Below are positions 37,588 through 45,708 of a stretch of DNA of 64,000 bases, piece by piece. A program made the position numbers and the translations under genes. Origin of the DNA: Suttonella sp. R2A3 (GTDB taxonomy: Bacteria > Pseudomonadota > Gammaproteobacteria > Cardiobacteriales > Cardiobacteriaceae); assembly GCF_021513215.1 (NCBI RefSeq), contig NZ_CP090975.1:1695001-1759000 (forward strand), given 5' to 3'. Each line of letters starts with the position of its first letter. Positions within the stretch are counted from its first letter, which is position 1. The notes beneath the pieces are model-generated. The model had not been told where the DNA came from, made no database searches, and saw only the letters and a program-made list of their open reading frames with translations.

Positions 37588-38877
37588 ATGGAGTTTTCCC
37601 AGTTTGGTGATCGCTTTACGCAAAAAAGCGGTATTTTGCAGTTAATGGATGATTTAGGCGATGCGTTAAAAAGCGCAGAACCAGTTAATATGCTTGGTGG
37701 CGGTAATCCGGCTTCCATTGAGGCAGTTAATGACGCTTTTTTATCTGGCTACGAGCGTCTTGGTGCTTCCGCGCTGGAGAATATGGGGAATTATTCTAAC
37801 CCTCAAGGTGATGCTCGGTTTATTGACGCGTTAGTGGCGTTTTTTAACCGTCATTACGGCTGGGGCATCACGCGTAAGAATATTGCGTTAACCAATGGTT
37901 CGCAAAATGCCTTTTTCTATTTATTCAATCTCTTTGCTGGTGAGTATCAAGACGGCGCGCGGAAAAATATTCTACTACCGCTCGCCCCGGAATATATCGG
38001 CTATAGCGATGTGCAGGTGGGTGGGGCGCATTTTAGTGCGGTCAAGCCGCGTATTGAAGAAGTCACCCATCAGGGTGAAGGCGGTTTTTTCAAATACCGC
38101 GTCGATTTTTCAGCGTTAGAAAATCATCCGGATTTGCTTGCCGGACGGATTGGCGCGATTTGCTGCTCACGGCCAACTAACCCTACCGGTAATGTGCTCA
38201 CTGATGAAGAAATGGCGCATTTACGCCGTATTGCTGAGGCTTATGATGTGCCGCTAATTGTCGATAACGCCTACGGCATGCCGTTTCCGAATATCATTTT
38301 TAGCGAGGCGACGTTACGTTGGGACGCACAAACCATTTTGTGTTTGAGTTTGTCGAAAATTGGCCTGCCGGGTGTGCGATGTGGGATTGTGCTTGCTGAT
38401 GAGAAAGTGATTTCAGCGATTAGCGCGCTCAATGCGATCATTAATTTGGCGCCAACCCGCTTTGGGGCGGCGATTGCTACGCCGCTTCTTGAAGACGATC
38501 GCTTGCTGGAGCTCTCTGAGCAAAGTATTCGTCCGTTTTATCAACGCAAAGCGGATTTGGCGGTGCGCCTGCTCAAAGAAGCATTTGGCGATACGCCGTT
38601 GCGTATTCATAAACCTGAAGGGGCGATTTTCCTCTGGCTGTGGTTTCCTGATTTACCGGTTAACACGATGACCCTTTATCAGCGGCTTAAAGCGAACAAT
38701 ACGGTGATTATCCCCGGCGAATACTTCTTCCCCGGCATCGATACCGATGATTATGCGCACGCGCACCAATGTATTCGTATGAGTATTGCTCAGCCCGATG
38801 AAGTACTCACTAGCGGCATCGCGGCGATTGCTGAAGCAGTGCGTGAAGCCTATGCAGAAGGGGCAGGGGCTGCCTGA
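37588..38877 (+). CDS. avtA: Valine-pyruvate aminotransferase AvtA
   Basis: A 429-aa class I PLP aminotransferase converting valine and pyruvate to 2-oxoisovalerate and alanine, or the reverse. FSQFGDRFTQKSGI, NIALTNGSQNAFFYLFNLFAG, SRPTNPTGNV and the PLP region LSLSKIGLPGVRCG match E. coli AvtA closely. ATG 37588 is chosen over the adjacent GTG 37585 because GAAGG lies 8 nt away and MEFS matches MTFS of E. coli. It converges on cbpM with no spacer. Confidence 0.93.
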   Translation: MEFSQFGDRFTQKSGILQLMDDLGDALKSAEPVNMLGGGNPASIEAVNDAFLSGYERLGASALENMGNYSNPQGDARFIDALVAFFNRHYGWGITRKNIALTNGSQNAFFYLFNLFAGEYQDGARKNILLPLAPEYIGYSDVQVGGAHFSAVKPRIEEVTHQGEGGFFKYRVDFSALENHPDLLAGRIGAICCSRPTNPTGNVLTDEEMAHLRRIAEAYDVPLIVDNAYGMPFPNIIFSEATLRWDAQTILCLSLSKIGLPGVRCGIVLADEKVISAISALNAIINLAPTRFGAAIATPLLEDDRLLELSEQSIRPFYQRKADLAVRLLKEAFGDTPLRIHKPEGAIFLWLWFPDLPVNTMTLYQRLKANNTVIIPGEYFFPGIDTDDYAHAHQCIRMSIAQPDEVLTSGIAAIAEAVREAYAEGAGAA

Positions 38878-39138
38878 TTATTGGTTTTTACGACGCAGGG
38901 CTTCTAACTCGTCGAGCAATTCTAAAATCAGTGCGGTGGCCGGTGCGCTGGCATCAAAATCGCGGCGGATGCGCTGTGCGCGGCGTAGCAAGGTGAGTTG
39001 CGCGCCGCTATAGGTCGCGTTTTGTGGCTCGCCATCAACAATAATCACCGATTCTTCAATCAAACTCAACACCCATTCTGCTTCACAGTCGGTGGCGTTG
39101 AGTATTTCGCTAAAATTCAGATAAATATCTTGGTTCAT
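38878..39138 (-). CDS. cbpM: Chaperone modulator CbpM
   Basis: An 86-aa MerR-fold-like protein that binds the J domain of CbpA and inhibits it. RRAQRIRRDFDASAPATALILELLDELEALR is typical. A strong AAGGAGGG precedes the ATG. It is 9 nt downstream of cbpA, the standard cbpAM pair. Its stop codon abuts that of the convergent avtA. Confidence 0.88.
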   Translation of the reverse strand: MNQDIYLNFSEILNATDCEAEWVLSLIEESVIIVDGEPQNATYSGAQLTLLRRAQRIRRDFDASAPATALILELLDELEALRRKNQ

Positions 39139-39147
39139 GTTCCCTCC

Positions 39148-40107
39148 TTACGCGCCGTAATGTTCAGCAAGACGCTGCCAAGCGGCTTTGTCCGCATCGT
39201 TTTGCACCGGCGGCATAGTGATATGAATATGGATATAAAGATCACCTGGAATTTTTGCCGGAATCCCTTTGCCTTTTAAACGGATTTTCTGCCCTTGCTG
39301 ACTGGCATTGGGTAGCGTAACCGCTAACTTGCCGGCCGGTGTGTCTATGGTGACCTTCTCACCGAGTGCTGCTTGCCAGGGTCGGGCGTCAAAACGCATG
39401 TGTACGTCTTTTGCGTTATCGACATAGAGATGGTCGTGGGTATGAAAACGGATTTTTAGGAATAAATCGCCATTTTTGCCACCACCCATACCGGGTAATC
39501 CTTGGCCGGCCAGGCGGATTTGCTGACCTTCGCTAATCCCTTTGGGGATGGTGACGTTTAAGGTTTTCTGCGTTTGGCTGAGCCGCCCTTGCGCATCGAT
39601 GGTGGGTACATTAAGGGTCAAGCTGCGTTTTGCGCCATGATAGGCGGCATCGATATCGACAGAAAGCTCAGCGTGCTGGTCTTCACCGCGCATCGATCCA
39701 TGGCTTTGTTGGCGCGCGCCAGCACGACCAAAGGCTGAAAAAATATCGTCAAAGCGGAAATCGCCACTACCAAAAGGCGCACCATCGCCAAAGTCTTCGC
39801 GGCGGAATTGATAACCACCAGCACCACCAAACTGACTAAAATCTGCTTCGTCAAACCCATGCTGTTGACCAGTCGCGCGACCACCGGTAAATGGGTTGTT
39901 GAGCTGCTCGTCGTACTCTGCACGCCGTTCTTTATTTTTAAGTACGTTATACGCCTGGTTGATTTTGCTGGTCATCTCGTCGGCGTCAGCTTCTTTGCTG
40001 ACATCGGGATGATATTTGCGCACCAGCTTGCGGTAGGCTTTTTTGATCTCGGTGTCATCGGCATTTTTGCTCACCCCGAGTATGTCATAATACGTTTCTT
40101 GCGCCAT
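39148..40107 (-). CDS. cbpA: DnaJ-class co-chaperone CbpA
   Basis: A 319-aa nucleoid-associated DnaJ homologue that stimulates DnaK. The J domain is at about 4-70 with the HPD motif in KYHPDVSK. A Gly/Phe-rich linker follows, then two DnaJ C-terminal beta domains without a zinc finger, which distinguishes it from DnaJ. The start MAQETYYD (40107) is favoured over the in-frame ATG at 40137, because GAGG and AGGA lie just upstream. Confidence 0.93.
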   Translation of the reverse strand: MAQETYYDILGVSKNADDTEIKKAYRKLVRKYHPDVSKEADADEMTSKINQAYNVLKNKERRAEYDEQLNNPFTGGRATGQQHGFDEADFSQFGGAGGYQFRREDFGDGAPFGSGDFRFDDIFSAFGRAGARQQSHGSMRGEDQHAELSVDIDAAYHGAKRSLTLNVPTIDAQGRLSQTQKTLNVTIPKGISEGQQIRLAGQGLPGMGGGKNGDLFLKIRFHTHDHLYVDNAKDVHMRFDARPWQAALGEKVTIDTPAGKLAVTLPNASQQGQKIRLKGKGIPAKIPGDLYIHIHITMPPVQNDADKAAWQRLAEHYGA

Positions 40108-40288
40108 AAACCTCGTCCTTTTTTTACTTAGGTTCATTAGAGAACTATCGTAGCACTTCGCCAGTCAGAGAATACTTTCTGCTGATTACATTTATGTGAG
40201 TTTTGATCAGCTTTGTATCGATAAAATTGAGCCTGTTCAATCGTCATGGACAGTTGCGATTCGTGCAAAAAGCGCGATAATACCGCGC

Positions 40289-43200
40289 ATGAATCCAGAT
40301 TTAGACACTGTTTTATCCACTGATCGCCACGGCTTAGCCTCGTTAAGCGACCGTATTGCTCAGCGCCAACAGCGCGGGCAGCCCGTTGATCGTATGCAAG
40401 CAAAATTTGACGCGCTCTATGAGCGCTCACACGCTACATATCAAAAAAGACTAAACACCTTACCTAAACCATCACTCGATGCAGATTTACCGGTGTTGGC
40501 TGAAAAAGACACGCTTAAACGGTTAATCGCTGACAATCAGGTGGTGATTATCAGCGGCGAAACCGGCTCGGGTAAAACCACGCAGCTTCCGCAGCTGTGT
40601 CTTGATTTGGGCCTGGGCGCACGTGGATTGATTGGTCATACTCAGCCACGACAGATCGCTGCACGCTCAGTGGCTGCGCGCATTGCTGAAGAGTTGAGTG
40701 TTCCGCTCGGTGGTGTGGTCGGTTATCAAGTACGTTTTGATGAAAAAACCAGCGACGATACGGTCATTAAGCTGATGACCGATGGGATGCTACTTGCCGA
40801 AACGCTGAGTGATCCGTTTTTATCGCGTTATGAAGTGATTATCGTTGATGAGGCGCATGAGCGCAGTTTGAATATCGATTTTTTACTCGGTTATTTGCAT
40901 CAACTGCTCACCAAGCGCCCTGATCTTAAACTCATCATCACCTCGGCGACGATCGATGCTGATAAATTTGCCACCCATTTTAATCATGCGCCACAAATTA
41001 ATGTGTCAGGGCGCACGTATCCGGTGAGTATTCGTTATCGCGAACCAGAGCCAGATAGCGACATGAGTCGCGCGATTGTCGATGCAGTCGATGAATTAGA
41101 TAGCGAAGGGCGTGGCGATGTGTTGGTGTTCTTACCCACCGAACGCGATATTCGTGAAACGGCCAAAGCGCTTAATCAGGCGGAGCTGCGCGATAGCGAT
41201 ATCTTGCCGCTATTCGGCCGTTTGTCGCTTGCCGACCAACAAGCGGTATTTCACCCCAAAGCACGACGGCGGATTGTGTTGGCGACCAATGTGGCAGAAA
41301 CCTCGCTCACTGTGCCGCGGATTAAATATGTGATTGATACAGGAACCGCGCGCATCAGCCGCTATTCGCTGCGCACGAAAACCCAGCGCCTGCCGATTGA
41401 GGCGATTTCACAAGCCAGCGCCAACCAACGGGCTGGGCGCTGTGGGCGGGTGAGCGCTGGGGTGTGTATTCGTCTCTACACAGAAGAAGACTTTAACGCA
41501 CGCCCTGAATTTACCGAGCCAGAAATTTTACGCACCAACCTCGCGGCGGTGATCTTGCAAATGCTGACCTTGCGATTGGGCGAGGTGGCAGATTTTCCGT
41601 TTGTTGACCCACCAGACCAGCGACAAATCAACGATGGCTATCGGCTGTTGTTTGAACTCAAAGCGGTGGACGAAGGGAATCGACTCACGCCGTTGGGCAA
41701 GCGGATGGCGCAATTGCCGATTGACCCGAGATTTGCACGGATGGTCTTTGCCGCGGAAACTAATGGTTGCCTCCACGAAGCGCTGATTGTCTTAGCAGCG
41801 CTGTCGATTCAAGACCCGCGTGAGCGCCCCTTTGGGCAGGAGGCGCAAGCCGATATGCGCCAGGCGGTGTTTGTCGATAAAAAAAGCGATTTTCAAAGCC
41901 TGCTCAACCTGTTTGCTGCTTATCAACGCGCACGCCGTAAACTGTCGAACAACAAGCTGCGCGGTTGGTGCAAAAGCTACTTTCTTAATGCGTTACGCAT
42001 GCGTGAATGGCGTGAGCTGGTGAATCAATTATTGCGCGAGGTTCACCAACAAAAACTGCGCGTGAACGAACTCAAACCGCCGCAACCGCGTAACGCACTC
42101 ACAGAAATTGCTGAAGGCACTAAAGGCAGCCTTGGCTATGATAATCCGCATTTAGAGACCTTGCACCGCAGTCTGTTGAGCGGTTTGCTCGATCAAGTCG
42201 GGCTGTGGGATGAGCAAAATAGCGATTATAGCGGGCCGCGCGGGCGTAAATTTGTGATATTCCCCGGTAGTGTGTTGGCAAAAAACAAACCCCAAGCAGT
42301 GATGGCCGCCAATATCGTTGAAATCAATCGTACCTTTGCACGCACGTGCGCGCCGATTGAGTTGCATGAATTAGAAACGCTCGCTGCACACCTCACCAAA
42401 ACCCAATACGCCAACCCCCATTGGTCGAAAAAGGCCGGGAATGTGATGGCGCATGAATCGGTGTTGCTTTACGGGTTGCCGATTGTTGCGGAACGTCAAA
42501 AGCCTTTTGCCGGTCAAGACGCCGCATTGGCGCATGAGATTTTTGTCCAAGAAGCGTTGGTCACCGGTGAGATCCGTACCCGTGTTAAAGCGATTGAGGC
42601 GAATCGAGCGTTACTCGCAGAGCTGGAAGTTAGGGAGGAAAAAACGCGTAGCCGAGGCATTATTATCGATGAGCAGGCGATGGCGGATTTTTATTTTCAG
42701 CGCCTGCCGGAGTCGGTGCATAGTGTGGTCAGTTTTGAGCAGTGGGTGAAGAAAAACGGCGAGTCGTCTCTGCGCATGCAAGACAGCGATTTATTGCTCG
42801 ACGATTCAGCGTTAAGCAAGCAAGATTACCCGGAATACCTGCACGTGCATGGTCATAAATTGGCGCTCGAATATGCCTTTGATCCGGGTGGGCACGCTGA
42901 TGGGATCACCGTGTTGGTGCCGATTACGGCATTAAACGCGCTTGATGAGCGCACTTTTGAACGCCTTGTGCCAGCGATGCTTGAAGAAAAGATTGCCGCT
43001 TTGATGCGGCGCCTGCCAAAACTGTGGCGGCGACAGTTGGTGCCAATACCTGATTTTGCCCGTGCTGTGCATGAGCGGTTAAACGAAGATCAGGGTGATG
43101 AAGGGCTGGTAGAGGCGATACGTCGTCATATTGCGCAGATCAAAGGGGTTAATATCCCGGATGACGCGTTTGATGAGGCGAAAATTGACGCCCATTACCG

Positions 43201-44188
43201 GATGAATTATCGCGTGATTGACGCCAATAAGCGTTCGTTAGGAGAAGGGCGTGATTTAGCGTTACTGCAAGAAGAACTAGGTGAACGGGCAGCGCAGCAG
43301 TTTAATCGCCGCAGCCGTAGCACTTTGGCTGATAGCGACACAGAGATTCATGAATGGCAATGGGATAAGTTGCCGACTCAAGAACGGATGAAAGGCGGTA
43401 TCATCGGTTATCCGGCACTAAGCGTTGACGGTGAGTCGGTGTATCTGCGCTTACATGACGATCCTGAACGTGCTGAGGTAGCACACCGCGAAGGCGTGCG
43501 TGCATTACTCAAACAAAAGCTCCACAGTCAGATTAAGTATTTAAAGAAAAATTTACCGCAGTTCACCACCATGAGCCTGCACTACCGCAAAATCAGCAAC
43601 GACACCCACTTACTCGATGATATTATTCAAGCGCTCATTGAGCGAGTGTGTTTGCCTGGTGAGGCGCCACGCAGCAAACAAGCTTTTGCCAAAGTATTGG
43701 CTGATGGTGAGCAACATTTAGTGCGTAGTGCTAACGAATTAGCGCGCCAACTCGCTGATTTGCTGGCTGAGTACAGTCGGATTAACGAGCGCCTGCGTCG
43801 TGTGAAGCATAAAAGCGCCAAAACCGATATTCAGTCGCAGCTTGAGCGCCTGGTTTTCCCTGGGTTTATTCGCCAAACACCAGCTGCGCGACTACCGGAT
43901 GTGGCGCGCTATCTCAAAGCCATCAACGTGCGCTTGGATAAACTCGAACGTGAACCGCTTAAAGACGCCAGTCGCCAACAGAGTATCTCGCCGTGGGATG
44001 ATAAGCTGAACGCCTGGCTGACGTCACTTAATATCGATCGCCCTCATGAGTCGTGCAAGCAGGCCAAGCAACAAATCGCGCTGATTGGCTATTTTTACAC
44101 GCTAGAAGAATACCGCATCCAAACCTTCGCTCAGGAAATCGGCACAAAAGGCAAAGTTTCCGAGAAAGCGCTCGCTGCTTTTTTTTGA
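40289..44188 (+). CDS. hrpA: ATP-dependent RNA helicase HrpA
   Basis: A 1299-aa DEAH-box helicase, almost the E. coli length (1300). SGETGSGKTTQ (Walker A, near 88-98), IVDEAHERSLN (near 185-195), SATID, and QRAGRCGRV are conserved. HA2, OB and the long HrpA C-terminal region follow. In E. coli it acts on mRNA processing and ribosome collisions. The ATG at 40289 is chosen for length and family fit; an in-frame GTG at 40196 would add 31 residues lacking conservation. The ribosome site is weak. Confidence 0.95.
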   Translation: MNPDLDTVLSTDRHGLASLSDRIAQRQQRGQPVDRMQAKFDALYERSHATYQKRLNTLPKPSLDADLPVLAEKDTLKRLIADNQVVIISGETGSGKTTQLPQLCLDLGLGARGLIGHTQPRQIAARSVAARIAEELSVPLGGVVGYQVRFDEKTSDDTVIKLMTDGMLLAETLSDPFLSRYEVIIVDEAHERSLNIDFLLGYLHQLLTKRPDLKLIITSATIDADKFATHFNHAPQINVSGRTYPVSIRYREPEPDSDMSRAIVDAVDELDSEGRGDVLVFLPTERDIRETAKALNQAELRDSDILPLFGRLSLADQQAVFHPKARRRIVLATNVAETSLTVPRIKYVIDTGTARISRYSLRTKTQRLPIEAISQASANQRAGRCGRVSAGVCIRLYTEEDFNARPEFTEPEILRTNLAAVILQMLTLRLGEVADFPFVDPPDQRQINDGYRLLFELKAVDEGNRLTPLGKRMAQLPIDPRFARMVFAAETNGCLHEALIVLAALSIQDPRERPFGQEAQADMRQAVFVDKKSDFQSLLNLFAAYQRARRKLSNNKLRGWCKSYFLNALRMREWRELVNQLLREVHQQKLRVNELKPPQPRNALTEIAEGTKGSLGYDNPHLETLHRSLLSGLLDQVGLWDEQNSDYSGPRGRKFVIFPGSVLAKNKPQAVMAANIVEINRTFARTCAPIELHELETLAAHLTKTQYANPHWSKKAGNVMAHESVLLYGLPIVAERQKPFAGQDAALAHEIFVQEALVTGEIRTRVKAIEANRALLAELEVREEKTRSRGIIIDEQAMADFYFQRLPESVHSVVSFEQWVKKNGESSLRMQDSDLLLDDSALSKQDYPEYLHVHGHKLALEYAFDPGGHADGITVLVPITALNALDERTFERLVPAMLEEKIAALMRRLPKLWRRQLVPIPDFARAVHERLNEDQGDEGLVEAIRRHIAQIKGVNIPDDAFDEAKIDAHYRMNYRVIDANKRSLGEGRDLALLQEELGERAAQQFNRRSRSTLADSDTEIHEWQWDKLPTQERMKGGIIGYPALSVDGESVYLRLHDDPERAEVAHREGVRALLKQKLHSQIKYLKKNLPQFTTMSLHYRKISNDTHLLDDIIQALIERVCLPGEAPRSKQAFAKVLADGEQHLVRSANELARQLADLLAEYSRINERLRRVKHKSAKTDIQSQLERLVFPGFIRQTPAARLPDVARYLKAINVRLDKLEREPLKDASRQQSISPWDDKLNAWLTSLNIDRPHESCKQAKQQIALIGYFYTLEEYRIQTFAQEIGTKGKVSEKALAAFF

Positions 44189-44206
44189 TGAAAATGGGAG
44201 TTAACT

Positions 44207-44658
44207 ATGACAAACCATACATTGCAACAACTCCTAAGTGAAAGAAAATCGTGGGGTTTTTACTTGTGGAGATTATCTTTAAGTCTTTTGATCTTTGGTT
44301 CGTTGCTCCAGTCTGTTATCGTTTTTGGCTCTATCGCTAAGGACGGTTTTTTTATGATGTTGGCGAATAGTTGGAGTATTCCTTATGTAGGCATCATCGT
44401 GTTTTTAGGGTTTATCCTGCTTTACTTCTTGCTTCATTCATCAGGTGGCTATGCTATCGCCATAAGATCCTCGCGTTTCTACTCAATCTAGTGATATTTA
44501 GTGTTTATTTTCTCATCACTATTGGGGCAAGAGTATTCGATGGATCATCTTCTGCAATTGAACCTTATATTATGATGTTCTTTTGTACATCCGCTGTGTT
44601 GCTGATTAATGAATTTTTTATTTATAGAGCAAAAAAGCATGCTCGCTCGCCGTTGTAA
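44207..44658 (+). pseudogene. Frameshifted small integral membrane protein gene
   Basis: The first frame (44207-44491, from MTNHTLQQLLSERKS) gives two to three membrane helices, then runs out of phase after HSSGGYAIAI. The next frame continues with HKILAFLLNLVIFSVYFLI, IEPYIMMFFCTSAVLLINEFFIY and a basic tail ending at 44658. Joined near 44455-44470 they would make a four-helix protein of about 150 aa. A one-base change is the simplest cause; it may be a real mutation or a sequencing error. No family is recognised. Confidence 0.55.
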
Positions 44659-44987
44659 GTTGATCTCGCTGAAGGTGTGTCTACTGCTTGACTGCCATAG
44701 CCTGGATTGAGCCGCCTCAGGAACTTTACCAACACTCTATACACTGAGGGTGTATTCCATTTTCTAAAAACATCACCGCCAAATTTTCGCTCTAAGAAGG
44801 GTGGTGAGCAAAAACCAGAAAATTTAAGGATCGATTCTTGGCTGAGGTCATCTAAAACCCCCATCTTTTATATAGTCATTGTGCGGTTAGTCTCTGTAAT
44901 ATCGCTAATTCCTGTCAGTGTTTCAATTTTTCAAGCGGGCGTTTATAATAAAATCAAGGTCAAACGATAATAAGGATAGATTATTAA
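44659..44987. other. Region without a recognised gene before the fatty-acid operon
   Basis: About 330 nt. Both strands carry overlapping open frames (44707-44970 on +, 44622-44864 on -), neither resembling a known protein nor having a good ribosome site. It could be a decayed gene or a fragment of a repeat element. Confidence 0.4.
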
Positions 44988-45016
44988 TTGACCAAGCACT
45001 AAATTAAACGTATGAT
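44988..45016 (+). promoter_or_regulatory. Promoter of the tetR-fadE operon
   Basis: TTGACC (44988-44993), 17-bp spacer, TATGAT (45011-45016). Initiation near 45023 falls on the upstream candidate ATG, so translation from 45035 is more likely. The site is close enough for autorepression, but no clear operator palindrome is seen. Confidence 0.65.
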
Positions 45017-45034
45017 TGAAATATGAGGAAGAGC

Positions 45035-45682
45035 ATGACCAACGAATCACAATCCACGCAGACAATGAACCGTATTTTTGCAAGTGCGGAAAAATTGTTT
45101 GTCGAACATGGTTTTGAAAGCACATCGCTGCGTAACATCACCACTGATGCGAACGTGAATCTGGCGGCGATTAACTATCACTTTGGTGGGAAAGAAGCGC
45201 TGATTAAAGCGGTTTTTGTCCGTCGGTTTGCACCGTATTTACATGAGTGTACGCGTGAAGTGGAAACGTTGCAGACGCTAAATAGTCGCTATGGTGTTGA
45301 GGATGTGGTGCGTGTGTTGTTGAAACCTGCGCTCAGTCTGGCCAATCAACCCGACAAACAAGGGCTCATTTTTGTGCGTTTGATTTCGCGGATGCTGGTC
45401 GACAATCATCGTTTGGTACGCGACACGATGACTAGCGAATCGGAAAGCCTGATTGGTAGTTTGCTTGCCGCGTTAAAGCCATTGTTGCCTGATTATAGTG
45501 ATCAAACCTTGCAATGGCGGATTCATTTTATGTTCAGCCTCATTTTTCATGCTTTTGCCGGTAACGATATTTTTAAATTGATGTTGCCTGGTGAGGCTGG
45601 CTCTGCTCGAGATCCGGAATTGATTGCCCGTCAATTAATGCCATTTCTTACAGGTGCCGTTTCGGCGCCTAATCCTGTTTAA
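45035..45682 (+). CDS. TetR-family regulator, probable fatty-acid-degradation repressor (PsrA-like)
   Basis: A 215-aa regulator. The N-terminal helix-turn-helix includes TSLRNITTDANVNLAAINYHFGGKEALI. The C-terminal ligand domain is typical of acyl-CoA- or fatty-acid-sensing TetR proteins. ATG 45035 (MTNESQ) is chosen because AGGA is 5 nt upstream and the predicted transcript begins near 45023. It is 26 nt upstream of fadE in the same direction; control of the fad genes is inferred from context and similarity to PsrA. Confidence 0.85.
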   Translation: MTNESQSTQTMNRIFASAEKLFVEHGFESTSLRNITTDANVNLAAINYHFGGKEALIKAVFVRRFAPYLHECTREVETLQTLNSRYGVEDVVRVLLKPALSLANQPDKQGLIFVRLISRMLVDNHRLVRDTMTSESESLIGSLLAALKPLLPDYSDQTLQWRIHFMFSLIFHAFAGNDIFKLMLPGEAGSARDPELIARQLMPFLTGAVSAPNPV

Positions 45683-45708
45683 TGTTATCAATTTAAGGAG
45701 AACTTCTT

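Noticed and set aside
44440-44480. Programmed ribosomal frameshift in the membrane protein gene
   Set aside because: No slippery heptamer or downstream pseudoknot is evident at the phase switch.
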